Notes under the pieces: generated by a model | What the model saw: only the letters and a program-made list of their open reading frames with translations | Database searches by the model: none | Told to the model about the DNA's origin: nothing | NCBI GenBank assembly: GCA_012064415.1 | Contig: SSNU01000062.1 | Span: 489,097 to 553,096 of the forward strand | Source: Gyrodactylus bullatarudis | Taxonomy: Eukaryota; Platyhelminthes; Monogenea; Gyrodactylidea; Gyrodactylidae | Reading direction: 5' to 3' | Length of the DNA: 64,000 nt | Program-made: the position numbers and the translations under genes | In this document: piece after piece, positions 1 to 13,570 of the stretch | Numbering within the stretch: position 1 is the first letter of the stretch | Layout: every line of letters begins with the position of its first letter

Positions 1-2539
1 AAATTTATTGCCTATTCCTTTTGATTATATATAATTTTTCTTTGACTTAATTTTTTGCAAAATCCTTTTCTTCTTCAACAACAACAACAACAACAAAATG
101 TTCCCAGATATCAAAGAAAATATCAGAAACCACGACTAATCCATCCTGAGGAACTTCTATTTTCCCTCTCTTGATCTCTCAACTTATTGTAAATCTCAAT
201 TAGGAACTTGATGGGGTTTATTATTCGATAAAATTTTTTTTCAAACTTTCAACAATTTTCCCCTCTTTATCCAAATGTGCGTGTATGTTTGTGTGTTCTT
301 TTCCAGACCCTCAAAATGAAATTACCCCTCTAAATAATATAAACCTAATTGTTATTGTTGTTGATAATAATAATTATAATCATTAGATATTTTCTCTATT
401 TTTATTTACAATTTGTAAACACTTCCATCAGGTCATCCTGTCACATTTCATTTTACTTGAGATGTACATAGATGTAACAGTATGTCGCTAAAAAAGAAAA
501 TTGGAAGAATTTATAATCCTTTTTTTTTGTTTCTTGCTTGCTTGCAATTCCCTTGATTTTTTTCTCGCCTTCTTGTCGTTCGAATCAAAATGAACACCAA
601 GAGCGAAAAGATGATGACTTTTTTCATAGAAAAATCAGATTCTTAATTTTCACATGTAAATATTGAACGAAATAAAACGACCAATTAGTAATTATCATTG
701 TTAATATACTTTTAAAGAAAAACAACACAATGTACACTATTTCTAACGCACAAATTGAAATCTATCCTGATAACCCCAAAAAGGCAAACTATATTCTCTT
801 AACTTCTACTCACAACTACTTTACAACTGAGGAACATGAACTAATTCCATACTTATTTTCTATTAATTCCACCTTTCTTCCTTTGGATTTGTCATCCAAA
901 TCTTTAATCTCATTATTGATATGTTACCATCCTATTTGAATACTTGTCCCTTTTAACAATAATAATTATTATGTTACAGCTTTTTATCATTCTACTTAAC
1001 AGTAGTTATTCTGTAATTTAAAAAATGTAGATTCTTTATGACTATTACAAAAGGAAGGCAGTTTTTTAAATTAGGATGTTACATTCAAAAACCTTGGGTG
1101 CATGTAATGATTTTCCGCTATCCAGATTAAGAGAGATGGAGATGAGAGAAATACAGAGATAGAGAGAGACCCCAATTCATTATCATCATCATCATTATAC
1201 TTGAGAAGACAGAAAATTAACTTCATCAACAAGAAGAGGAAACAATAAATAACAAAAAAACAATAACTTTTTTAGCAATGATGATTATTTTAGACAAATT
1301 AACTTGTTAATTCTTTACTGCAAGAAGGAAATGAATATTTTTTGTGATTTTTATTGATGATGAAGCGACCAAACCACAAAAATATAGATTAAAATAAAAA
1401 TTTTAGTAATAGATATATATATAAGTTGTCTTTTTCACTTTTAAATCTCAATCAGGCACAAAGTTGAAATAGTCCATGTTAAATTTCCCTCGATTGCGAT
1501 CGAAATGCCAAATAACTTTTTCATTGGTCAATCTCCATTCTAAATTTTCATTGGCCAATGAAATTAATGTTTTTGGTTTCACTCAGAATGAATTGTTTAC
1601 ATTGTTTTTTTAAATGAAAAAATACCTTTTAATACCAATACAGTACCAGAAAATATTAATACAGAGGTGTTATTAAATTTAAAGTTTGCACTATATATAC
1701 ATTTACTCCTTTCTCCTATTAAACAAATAATGAAAATAAACGTAGGTATACTTAGTTGAACAATTTAATGATTAGGTAAATTTATCATTTTTTTATAACA
1801 CTTGAAGAAATTTTTTATTTTGGAAAACATACATACTCTTCCCTCTGGTTTGTAGAAAAACGCATACATAGATCGAGAGAGAAAAAGTGTACTTCATTCT
1901 CTCGCCAATCCACCCTACCAATCTCTGTAATATATAGAGAGTCTAAATGTAATTCTAAAGGATACTATACTTCCAACCTAAATAGTATTTGTGTAGATAT
2001 ATATGTGTGTGATATATATAGGAATAAATGTAAGAGAGGGAGTGTGAAAGAATAAATCCCCTGAAAAAAATATACACATTACAACATATTTACAAAGTTG
2101 TTGGGTAATGGGGGAATTACGGGTGTTGTAAAAAGCTAATTTTCTATTGATTCTTTTTTCACTTTTTATAAAATTTGGTTAAATTTTGTTCAATGCTTCT
2201 CTTCATACAACAAAGCCAAGATTAATTTTCAAGCTAACGAAGAAAAAGGTAAAATCTACTTTTACTCTTTATGGCTGATATATTTAATGATCATATTCTC
2301 GAGTCTCAGTTTCAATTATTTCTGTCCATAACTATTTCTTCATGAAATATAATTATTATCTCTTCTTAGTAGACTTCATGCCCAGAGAGAAAAATATTGG
2401 ACTTGTATATTTACAAGAAAATTTTGATTTCATCATTTACGAAAAAGTAAAGGAGCAAGAGAAACCCTGAGATCGTTAACCGAACTGTGGTCTTGCTGTG
2501 TTTTTGAGGTAGTTCCATGGGTACTCCGGTAAACATCAG
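1..2539. other. Gene-poor AT-rich DNA with simple repeats
   Basis: No coding exon is supportable here. The sequence has short microsatellites: CAA repeats near 76-97, TCA/ATC repeats near 1180-1195, and purine-rich GAGA tracts at about 1120-1170 and 1860-2050. The only ATG-led frame of any length (730-939, 69 codons) has no recognisable domain and no splice-consistent continuation, so I treat it as chance. Confidence 0.6.
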
Positions 2540-3089
2540 TTATAGATGGTAAAATCTGCCAAACCCGTTACCAATAGGGAACTTTTGGTATAGAGGGCGT
2601 TCTTCTGATGAGAGTAGGCACAGAGGAATTGGTAGATTGATAGTATACCTCAGTGTACTATCAGGTCGCAAAAACCCTCAACCAACAAGGGGCCTTGGAG
2701 CTGTCGACTTACCCCACATACAGCATCGTTCCATCCAGGGCGCGAGAATCAATGAATGTGAGTTAAAACGAAGGTCAAAGTACGAGTCGGAAGATCCTCT
2801 GTAAAATGAGGACACGAGTTGAGACCAAATCCTTTGGAGCTATCCAGAATACCCTCTTATACCATCGACTTCACACTGTGTCCCGCAATCTAATACCATA
2901 AATCAGATCATTCTCAAATTCATCTGTAATTTTTTTGTTACCATTAGTAACTTGGTATAAACTAATAGATTCAATTAGAATAGTATTTTCCCAGTCACGA
3001 TAGTTTTTCTCAATCAATTGAAAGGAATAATTGGTTTCAGCATGAAAGTCTCCCTTATCGATAATAATTTTATTCTTCATCATCATCAT
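2540..3089 (-). CDS. Candidate small spliced gene, unknown product (121 aa)
   Basis: I do not recognise this protein. Three blocks on the minus strand join with matching phases: 3089-2875, 2798-2713 and 2604-2540, with introns of 76 and 108 nt that use GT...AG sites (donors GTGAAG and GTAAGT, acceptors TTTTACAG and CTCATCAG). The model starts at a run of four ATG codons and ends in a Trp/Phe/Tyr-rich tail. The lower two blocks lie in a stretch at about 2480-2870 that is clearly richer in G and C than the surrounding 20 kb, which suits coding sequence or an inserted piece. There is no homology to lean on. It could instead be a decayed transposon or a non-coding RNA. Upstream exons may exist. 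Confidence 0.3.
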
Positions 3090-4189
3090 TAAAAGTGATT
3101 TTTTAATAGTCTTTCTCTACCAATGATTTGTCATCCAACGAGAATGTAAAATGGAGAAAGTTGATATCAAAATCACATGTTTCCTATTTTTTGATGCAGA
3201 AGGGGAAAAACAGAAAATCAAGGCAGAAACCAAGCTTTTTCATAATTTTATTAGCTGAATTCCCACAAGACTTGAAAGGAGACTTTTCCGTCAAAATATT
3301 AAATTGAACTTTCATGTTTCAGAAATAACCCATATTCTTGTATGATCCATCGGTTTTAAAGTTAAACAGGCAAGAATAGATTGATTGAACATCGATATGA
3401 GATACAATAAGATACCTAATATTTTTTCATCCACCCTAAACGGCTGCACAGGAAGTAAACTGTTAAGTTACCCTAGCAAATACGTTTCAAATGAATTCTG
3501 TATTCTTTCAAGCTTAAACTATCGAAGGGAATAAATATCTTGTTAATCGAAGCGGTTATATACTCTGGGAATCAATTGTAAAAGACCAGCAAATCTAATC
3601 TAAATCAACATTATGAATAAAAGACTAGATTTATGTAAAATGACTTAAAAATATAATTTTGATAATGAAATTTGATCATTGATTCGATAGGATTAAAATA
3701 AGAATATACAAAAAATTATTCTGTTCGGAGAATTATTTCATCTGCTACAATTTATGATTAGATGCTCGAAAAATCTATACATTTTTACGCCATCATTTCT
3801 TTCCAAGACAGGAAGGGGTGGTGCAGAATAGTTGTTTGTCCTTCAAGCATTCAAGCATTTTGTTTTATAATTTGATTTTAGCTGATTTATTTTTTTGACT
3901 GGTGATAAATTTTAGTATGGATTTTGAATCCTCATTTCCCTTTATTTCTATTTGAACGCTTACCAAGAATTCTTACATTTCCCTTTTTCCAAGCTCTAAG
4001 ATGTTAAACCATTCAAGAATAAAGTTGGTTGATATGAAGTTGATTTTAAAAAAAGTCTCGATTTTTTGAAATCCTAACCATGCTGCTTACTTTTACCATT
4101 TGAAGAAAGAATTCTGAAAAAAATTGTTTTTAATGAAAAATATGGTCATTTTTCAAATTTAGATTTGGCGCCAAAATCTCAATTTTGGA

Positions 4190-4345
4190 GCTTTGAACTG
4201 AAAAAATCTTATTGGTTCGAATGTGGGAGTGTGATCAAGAAAGCTGAATATCACCGTCAAATTTCCGACAATTCCCCCGTTTTTGAGGGAATTTGAGCTA
4301 TCGAAATTCAATTGATTTTCAAGTTGTTTATCTTCAGATATACAG
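4190..4345. repeat. Copy of dispersed palindromic (MITE-like) repeat, family A
   Basis: This block resembles the complete copy at 59381-59665: a GATCAAGAAAGCTGAATATC-type core, then a matching stretch through a GAGGGA box, an ATCGAAATT box and TTGATTTTCAAGT. Only the left half is clear here. Other copies are at 12101-12378, 13455-13570 and 16493-16615. Confidence 0.6.
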
Positions 4346-4528
4346 CGAATAAATCTGAATAACCGATTCGTTTTTAACCCAAGAGATGACATAAAGGGGA
4401 TAACATATTTGAATTCTACGGATATGGTTTCTCGAAAAAAGTTTCTTTTTTTTCTCTTCGATCTTTGTGAGTAGTTTTTCAAAAAAAACGATCTTTAAAT
4501 TTAAAAAAATTTTGATATTTTTTCAAAA

Positions 4529-4628
4529 AGGAGTCATTTTTAAATACAGTAATAACTTCTCAAGAGGCTATTGTAGCTTTATGAGGCATAGTTCATTCGA
4601 AAGAATATGAGTTCTTCTTTCAGAAAAG
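4529..4628 (-). repeat. Dispersed repeat, inverted partner of 15670-15780
   Basis: The reverse complement of this stretch matches 15670-15780 over about 100 nt with scattered differences. Shared boxes include GAAAGA.GAACT and ATTCTTTCGAATGA, then GAGCTACAAT-like and TTGAG.AGTAAT-like segments. It is probably a decayed interspersed element. Confidence 0.6.
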
Positions 4629-7600
4629 TGGTCAATAAACTATTTTTTAGAAAATTGAAAGAAGATATATTAAAACCAAATGTACATTTCTTGAAGTATC
4701 ATCAGTGGTAATTCTTCAAAAATGATATAAGTTAAAAGTTCATTCAAAATAATAATTTACAAATCATGAAAGAAATAGTAAAAGTCAAAGAAAATAAGAA
4801 TAAAATGCAAGCTGAAAAAACACCAAAACTCTCCAATAAATAGCAAAAGTGGAGAGAAAAGTGAAAAAGCTTTCATTGGCCAAGGTAATTGAAGATTATA
4901 GGAATAGTTTTTTTGAACACATAGATTATTTATGAATTACTTGTTCGAAACTATTTTTAGTTCCTATAAAACATAATTATAGCTTGAGAAAGTAACCTGT
5001 CCAATATATGACCCGCTGGGGCTTAAAGGGATAATTTGAAACCCTTGCAGTCCAGTTAACTGAGTTTAATACTGCGTCTCTTTAACAAAATGTTTGTTCA
5101 TCTCTGAGAAGAATCAGTTTTATTTATCAAGCAATCACTTTCTATCACCTGTCGTTGTCCCTGTCATACCTAAAATATGAAGCTTCTAAGCTGTACTACT
5201 CAAAACTTTTTTATTGACAAATTGAACCATAACCATGGTAACTTTGTAAATAATTAGTGTGTTGCTATAGCTTAAAGCTCCTACAGATGAAAAGAAATTA
5301 GATATTTCAAACAAAAATTACACAGATGAACTCAAATTAAACAAGGGAAAAATAGAATTTTTTCGAACAGAAATTTCAATCCATCATTTGAATCTAATTG
5401 CAAAGTCTAGCTTTCCTCAAAAGCTCAAGTAAAAAAGAAAAGCATAAATGTCACACAAATAAAACCCATTTTAGGATCAATGCTTTAGATAAATATTGAA
5501 AGAGAATGACACTTCTGGAGAAATTGACCATATATTCAAGTTTAAAAATACACACTTTTGAGAGAGAATGGAGAGAAATAAATTATCGAAAAAAACTACG
5601 CCTGAATGAAATTGAAATCTTTCACTATACTGCCTACCACTGCTTTTTCCATATTTGAAATTAATATATTATTAGATTATGTTGTATTATTATTATTATG
5701 CACTGTGATTAGACATAATCAAATTAAATTTTCCTATTGATTCAGAATGCACATCTCTTGTGCTGCTTAGTTTACTTTCTGTCATTTTAGAGATAACTTT
5801 TGGCTTTCTTACCAAATGTATTATCATAAGGAACAGGCAAAATTAATCAACTTTTTACTCAATGTGTGACTTTTGAAAATCAGAATTGTTCGGATAAAAA
5901 TTTCAAATGACTCTTAGGCTAACACTTTCAAAGGAGATAAATTGGCAGGAACATTTCAAAAGAAAATGAGTCAAGTTTTCAACCGGATGGAAACATGAGA
6001 AGGATTTTTTGGACAGCTCTTGAGACAAAATGTATATCTCGACAAAGAGCAACGTTGCTTACAAATCCAAATTTCAATGTAATTCAGTGTACATCGAACG
6101 CACAGCAAGTCTTGGATTCAGATAAAATTTTGATCAATTGCAACTTATCATAATCGAATATTTCTACTGTATATTTATTAAATTGACTAGACCAATCAAA
6201 CTAAAAGCATCCTCTTATCTACAATCTCTTAATGGATGATAGTCTATTGATTCTTGGGAAATAGATATCCTTTCTCCTATCATAGCACTTATTTTATGTC
6301 AATCATGGTAAATAATTTTCTTACCAAAATATGGTACTATATTCTCGAGAAACGTAAAATTGCATTTGGTTCTAATAGGGACATGGTTAACCGTTTTATT
6401 TATGATTTTAGATATAAATTAAAAATCAAAATTTATGTATTAGCTTAATTCCAGAATTCGACCAGAGCTAAATTTTACTCAGCGATTCACGAGCGATGCC
6501 TTGTAATTAAAGAGGTTTGTTAAATGTCATAAGTGTGAAATTGGAAAAAACAAATTTTTCTTAGTTCGGTTATAGGGAAAAAAATTAAATCAAATCTGAG
6601 AAGGGACTGACACTGTCTTGTTTATTAAAGACTTATTTGAGATTACGTAAAAGTAGAAAAAATATAGAGGCTTGTGTTAAAAATTTACATTTCAAACAGC
6701 TACGCATTGATAGTTCAATGGTCAAGGACAAAAGCCAGTTTTCCAAATTATTTTTCTCTTGATGGATCAATTAAATCATTTTTATTCAATACCGTTTTCA
6801 ATTACTAGGACTAGTATTATAATTATTGGAGCTGTTCAGATCATGGTAGAAAATTTTCCCACTATGTCTTATCCTAATATGGAATAGAAAAATTAATGAT
6901 CTTAACGAGAAAGAAAGAAAAAGAGACAAGAAGACGCCGAAAATATTTATAAATCCTAAATGACATTTTTCTACATTTAACTAATACTAACTGATTGAGA
7001 TATAATCTCAATTTCAACTACTCTTCCCCTCCCTCTACATCTTTGAAGAGTGAAAGATGTGGAATAATTTATCTTTTCTCTATATTTTGAATGTACGATT
7101 AAAATCTTTGAATAATATATGATCATTATCCTTTATTAAAATGAAGAAAATCAATTCTCTAATTAAAAAATAGGAAAATACATTCTCTATTATTATTTGT
7201 GAGCAAATTGTTATTCAGTTCATCCTATCTTGAGAGTTGACCCGCCAATTTGAAACAAAAACAAGAATTAACTTTTATACACTGAGCTCAGTTTCTTTTC
7301 ATTCCCTTTCGGATAACTAACAATAATTGAAATTTTATTACGTAATCACTAAAGTTCTTTAAACCGTTGTATTTAATCCTTTTTCTAAATAAGTTCTATC
7401 AATTTTTCCAAGAGATTTCACGAAAAAACAAGAACTCTCCTTTGAACTTACTCAATATCAGATTTTGTAGAGATAAACTTGAATCACATTATATTCAAAT
7501 GAATAACCACAATGAGACAACCAATCAGATTCATGTATGAATTGTGATTTTTGGTCGGTAAATAAAAACTGTGGGAATGATCAATCATGAATTTTTATCA

Positions 7601-10004
7601 GATTAAACGCAAATAATCCTGGATAATCGATAAATCCGATCTGTCTTTTATTTATCTACTTCTTTCGTATCAAAAATTCATTTTTCCTTCTTCATGTAGT
7701 AATAGCACTATACAAAAGTTGTTCAGTGGTTTCCAATATAAAAATACATTCATTCAGTCTACTTTATCGGATAGCAAAAGTGACAGGTTTATTATGTTCA
7801 TTAGGTTCTCTATCTCATTTCATTTATGAATAGTTTTGTTGGAAGTAGCTGAAAGGGGCTGTGGTTTATGGGAAATTTCACATTCAGCGTAGTTGGAATA
7901 TGGATTTTGAAGAAATTTTAAAATGCTACTTGTAATATATTCCGTGCATGTTATGGTAAAAGAGAAAATGGAAATTATTTTTGTGGGGAAATTTAAAACC
8001 ATATCGTCTAGTATTTTAAAAAGATTAATTTTGGCCAGTCAAAAAAGGGGGGGTTGAAAACTGTAGAATCAAAACGGCAAAAACCACAAATTTTCGAAAT
8101 AGTAGTGTTTTAAATGTACATTTATTTTCAGTTGAACAAACACACCTAGGATATATGCAATTCTATCCTCTCCTTTCATGAAGCTTACTTTTTCTTCCTT
8201 TTGAGACTCTTGAGAAATTCTTTTTCTCACTCAATCCTTCATTCTCTGTGTTTGCATCGAAATGCATTTGTTAAAAAAAACTTTGAGAAGAAATAATAAT
8301 AATTTTCCTTTCTCTTTCTTTGCCTCAATTAATCAAATACACTTTTCCCTTGGAATTATTGAATCAATTTCTATTGAATAAATAAAAAAACTGATCAGAA
8401 TAGAGGAGAAAAAATACTTGGCTACCTTTTTTCTTCGTTCTTCCTAAGGAATAAACGACATTGCCTTTGAAGAATATCCTTATATATGAGATAGGAGGAG
8501 GTATAAATTTAGGAAAAGCCAACTAAAAGATGATTATTATTATTATTATCAAGGAATACATTGGGAAAATTAAATTAGTTGATAATTATTTATTGCGTAT
8601 GAATGAGTAAGTTGCTGGTCAAAAGAAATTATTTTTAGATTTCCTTTCATCTTCCGTTCATTTGAGAGCTTCTGAGAGAATCCTGATTGGATGAAATATA
8701 CATTTAAGCGATTAACCCTTTGAAGGCGCATTCCACTGCTATTTTTATTCCTCGTTCAAACGAAAAATGATTAATAACTTGGAAATTGCAAAAATTTAAC
8801 TCATCTATCAAGCAACAAATCTGATTGATTTTCTTAAACAATTTATGTCCAAAGGTGTGATTCATGCCTTATATAAATGACAGATTTTGATCTGCATTTC
8901 TGATCTGTATGTCTGGTTATCTTGTGCCGATGTATGACTTGCATGGAACTAAAAATTAATAATCTTTTTCCCTTCTTGAGAGTCTTCTAGAAAAGTAGTT
9001 AAACTGCATTTAAAAAGTATCATACAATAAATACATATTTCAGCATAAGCAATGAATTCTATTCAAATTACACTTCTTGGAATAAAATTTTTCTATTCAA
9101 TAGATTTGTCTAGATTTCAATTTCATTTAAAGCCAGTATAATTTTTCAACATAAAAAAATCAATAGAAACTTTTTGTATGCGTATTATTTCAAGAATTTA
9201 TTCCTATAAAAAGTACAGATTTGGATTCTCATAATTTTTTCCTATTATTCAAGACAAGAAACTTTATCGAGTTATCGAGAAGCATTCTAAAAATGTATTA
9301 GAAAGCATTTAAATATCGAATAAATACAACTCCTTGAACTACAGTTGGTTGCGAAACTCATTGGCCACTCCATTCCGAAGAAACTGGGGCGTACCCTCAA
9401 AATTTTACGAAAAATTCATTGGTGCATTTAGTTTTCCGTTTAACTTGTGTTTTCAAGGGTAAAATTTAGAAGTGTGAGAAATTGAGTTCTTAAAGCTTTA
9501 TTGTGAGGATCAGAGAGGTGTTAGAGAGTTTGAAAGTATCAATTAATACATAAGAGAATGTCCTTTTTCATAAGAACATTAAAGTTTCCCTTATAAAGCA
9601 CTCCAAAAATACCTGTTTTATGTAAGCCTACTTGTAAGTGACCGATCAAAATAAGGGTTTTGGATCATATATTATATGAAAGAGAAAATAAAGGCTACAA
9701 GTAATAAGATCTCCGTGAATTTTTAAACCGAGTTTAGTCTTGAGACTATCAAGAGTAACAAGATTAACGATAACATGTAAATGACTAAAGCACAATTCGC
9801 AGGGATCCCCCAACTAAGTTGGGCCAACTTACTTGAGGAATTCCATAAAAATACTACAGTAATTAATTTATATTTTCGAAAAGATGATGAAAAGTTATTT
9901 TGGACAATCGCTACTTACAACGAGTGGATGTGATGACAACGCAAACAAACAATTCTATCCTCAAGTGAGACATCCTTGGAATGAATGAAGAGGAATATTT
10001 TCAA

Positions 10005-10356
10005 TTATGTTAAATTCCAATTCAAATGAGAATTTATTTGATTGCTACTTGACTTTTTGACAGATTGAATGATCGATACTTCATTTTCAATATTCCTTTT
10101 GATAAATCTATAATATTTTCTCAGAGAAATATAATCTAAAGAAGGGAGAAATGCGATCCAGTCTACATCATTTACCCCTATAGTCTGTCCCATCGGATCT
10201 GTGGTAGAATTTAAAGCGCAAATTTTGAATATTTTTAGAGTCTGGGATTTTCTTCAAATACAACTTAAATTGAAGATCAATAAATTTCTGATCAGAAAAA
10301 TGCACATTTGATATCACAAGAGAATACGTGAGGAGCATTGATTTTTTCATGAACAA
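10005..10356 (-). CDS. Candidate two-exon small gene, unknown product (103 aa)
   Basis: Two open blocks, 10356-10176 (60 codons plus one base) and 10135-10005, join in phase 1 across a 40-nt intron with donor GTAAATG and a pyrimidine-rich acceptor CTTCTTTAG. Joining them turns two overlapping short frames into one basic, Lys/Tyr-rich 103-residue frame running to a TAA stop. The intron size fits the verified genes in the window. I recognise no domain. The true start may lie upstream in another exon. It stands alone in a gene-poor area, so it may also be chance. Confidence 0.3.
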
Positions 10357-12100
10357 GGAGATTGCAACTCTTTCTAAAATTTACCTCATGTTTTTCCTGA
10401 TTTAAAATAACCTCATTGGAGTCTCTACTCAATGAAATTGTAAAATTTCCAATTTTGCATTTTTTCGGAATTCGTAAAGGCTCTCAAACAAACTTCATAA
10501 TTTGGTAAAATATATATTCTTGATGGAATTCATAATTTTCTAAAATAAGCAAGGGAACTTGGTTTCAGACATTACTGTATGATAAAGATTTTCGGATATA
10601 GAGTTAACGAGGCTCACTTTTACTATTCGAAGAAAAAGATTTTCGATTATTCCATGTTTTACTAATTTTCAAGCATTAAGCAATTATTATAGGGAGATCG
10701 AATTTTGACTTGGGTGAATCCTTTGACTGGGCAACAAAAAAATACCGAACCAGAAATTAATAATTAAGATCATTAGCATAATAAAAGAATCTGAATTTTT
10801 TATTTCGATTATTCCATATGCATGTTTTTTTAATTTTTTGGAATGAAATTAGTTTCAATTTTCATTATTCGCCTTGTTTCTATTGTGAAACCCATTTTTT
10901 ATATTGATCTTATGTAGATTTGATCACTAAACTAATGAAAAACATATGGCTTTGTAGACATTTTCTCGACTAATTGTGTCTTTTTATCTAGATCCATGAT
11001 ATATTAGAAAAATTTCCATCTTCAGGCAAGTAAACAAGAAACTAAATTTGAATGTATTATGCCAATATTAGACAATAGAGTAGAATTCTCCAAGAAACTT
11101 AACAATGAAGTCTTTTAGAAGAGACTATAGAAGGGACTTTCCATGTAAATACTGAGTTTTCTAATTAATAAAATTGCAATTGAATTAGGGGTACTGATAG
11201 TGTTCTTAGATTTTAATTTCTGGTTTCTTACACCAATTAGGCGTTACAATTAAAATTAATTTCTCCGCTGAATTTCGGACCTTTATAGCATTTTAGTTAA
11301 GTAAATATAGGCCTTCCAATATACTAATTCTTTATGAATAATGAATAATAAATTTTTTACTTGAAAAAATATTTTATCCTAAGCTCCCTTCATAGTCCAT
11401 AGTTATCATGGAGATCAAGGGTGGATTTGGGACAGGGTAGATCCTTCCCAAGTGTAAAACAAAAACATTATTTAAGTAGGGAAAGAGGCTATTGACAAAA
11501 AAGTAGAAAGCTCAAGGATACACATTCATATATATGCATTTAAAGACCATACCATAGACATAAAATTATTCTGTATTATTATCGTATATATTCTGAGTAA
11601 TACAGTAGTATTACTGGATAATTTTCAGGGAATCTATCTATTCCTAAGGAAAGTAACTCTCCCACAAAGCATAATGATAATGAAGAGGAATATTTCAGAT
11701 TTTCTTTTTTCATACACACACATTAAAGTATCTATATGTAATAAGTATAGTAGTACCACTGGATATTATTATTAAGGATAAATCAAAAGAATAAGAAGAT
11801 GTATAGGCAAGATAATATCAGTTTGCTTACAATGTTGATCAGAATAATGAAGATGAACAGGAAAATATTTCTACCCTAAAAAACATCTCTCGTTCAATTT
11901 CAACATCGTAATAACAGATAGCATTAATGAATTTTGTTAATATTTCCCCTCTAATGAAAAAAAATCGGTTTTTTTATTGTTTCTAGATTTCAGAATCAAG
12001 TCATCAAATGCTGGTTAATGGAACTTATTAAAAATCTGTTTTTAAGCAAATAATTATGGCACATTTTAAATCTCGAAGTAGCGCCAAGTTATCATTTTTT

Positions 12101-12378
12101 GAAGTTTGAGTTGAAAAATTTTGCTGATTTGAAAGGGATCAGAAAGCCGATTATCGCCACAAAACTTTTGATAAATTCGTTATTTTTCAGGTATCTTTCA
12201 AAATTTCATCGATGTTAGTGAAAATGGTCAAAAAATTCAATTTTCACACGATAATGGGTGAACTCTCAAAATCTGATTCAGCATATTTGATTTTTTTGTC
12301 TACTGTTGATCCTAAAAACCCAACTTTTGATCACTCTCTCACTTTGAAATCAACAAAATTATTTCAACTCGAGATTTG
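12101..12378. mobile_element. Family A foldback/MITE-like element, near complete
   Basis: The left end (GAAGTTTGAGTTGAAAAATTTTG, then TGATTTGAAAG) is matched in reverse complement by the right end (CTTTGAAATCAACAAAATTATTTCAACTCGAG region). This gives imperfect terminal inverted repeats around a ~280-bp body. The interior AGAAAGCCGATTATC and CACACGATAATGGGTGA boxes also occur in the 59381-59665 copy. There is no coding capacity, so it would be non-autonomous. Confidence 0.65.
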
Positions 12379-13454
12379 AAATATGCAATAATTAAAAATT
12401 AATTTTTTCAATTTGTATTTCTTAGGCTTAAAGTCAGAAATTTGTAAAATAATCATCAATTCCCATTACATTCATAACAACTTGAATCAAACCTATTAAA
12501 ATTCCAGTTTAAATTTATCTAAATTGAAACAATGTTGATCATTTGTTTACCGTTCATTCTGGGCATAATCCAAGAAATTTTCAGAGACAATACTAATTTG
12601 CATATTAGATGAATTTGTATCGCATTTGCATATACTCTTAGTGCTGTTTATTGATTTTTCTTTGATGAAAAAGAATGGAAATTAATTCCAAAGTGATTTG
12701 ACCACTTTAACCGAGAGCCTCCCTAGGAAATATTCATTTGATTGATCATTCTTCTCTGTGGGGAATATTTTTAATTTTCTCCCAATTATATCTTGTTTTC
12801 TAGACTTCTACTGGAAATTTATGACTTTCCTTGCTAGGGAACGAGATCCAAATGAGAGTACAACATAAAAACTCATTTTGGATTAGAAGTCACTGAAATT
12901 TTATATTCCCTACACCGATGCGAAATGAAATTTCAGTTGTCAGTTATATCACTCATTAGCATGTTTTATGTCTAATTATTCTATTTAGTTATTTAATATG
13001 TACTATTGATGAACTGTAAAGTGTTTTTGAATTGCTCTAGTGGTGAATTTGAGTTTGCATTTCTTGATGATGTCAAATGGGTATGCTACCGCCTTTTAAT
13101 ATAATGCTGGTAATTTATGGTTTTTTTTTATTTTAAATTTTTCATCAGGAATTCGAATTTGTCAGAAATTTTTTGGAATCTTCAGATCATCAGAGTGGGA
13201 GGTCGACCAAATGAAGTTTATCGGGATAGAAATTAGACAGGGATATCTAATTTTCAAAAGGGCTAATCTTCAGAACATTTGCCCCCTTTTGTTTTGCAAA
13301 AGAGACAAAGAGACCAAGGGCTTTTTAACATCGATGAAATGAAAACGAATCCCTTGCGGTGAGACCAACACGATTAAAAGTAAACTTGAGGAGAAATAAG
13401 AGGGGGAAACCCTCGAAAGATCTTCATTAATTTTCAAGTAGGTGAAGCATTAGA

Positions 13455-13570
13455 CTCGATCAATCATATTCGGCTTTCTTGTCTAATTTTGATCCTGAAA
13501 AACTATTTTTGACCTTACACTCACCTTATTACTCAAAGTTTGAAAAAATGAAATTTGGCGTCAAATTGAT
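13455..13570 (-). repeat. Partial copy of palindromic repeat family A
   Basis: Contains ATTCGGCTTTCTTGTCT, GATCCTGAAAAA, ACTCACCTTATTACTCAAAG and TTTGAAAAAATGAAATTTGGCG-like pieces, which are the reverse complement of the left half of the family A element. The other half is not evident. Confidence 0.5.

Larger units (their letters stand above)
3090..10004. other. Intergenic desert with repeat remnants
   Basis: About 7 kb without a supportable exon. It contains a half-copy of the dispersed palindromic repeat at about 4190-4345 and another dispersed repeat at about 4529-4628, both listed separately. Short open frames such as 4482-4159 and 8002-7820 on the minus strand overlap these repeats or have no features of protein. 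Confidence 0.55.

Noticed and set aside
2594..2640. Hammerhead-ribozyme-like CTGATGA motif near 2604
   Set aside because: The required GAAA core segment and paired stems could not be placed around it.
4159..4482. 107-codon minus-strand frame
   Set aside because: It overlaps the family A repeat and its extension. The composition follows the repeat, not a protein.
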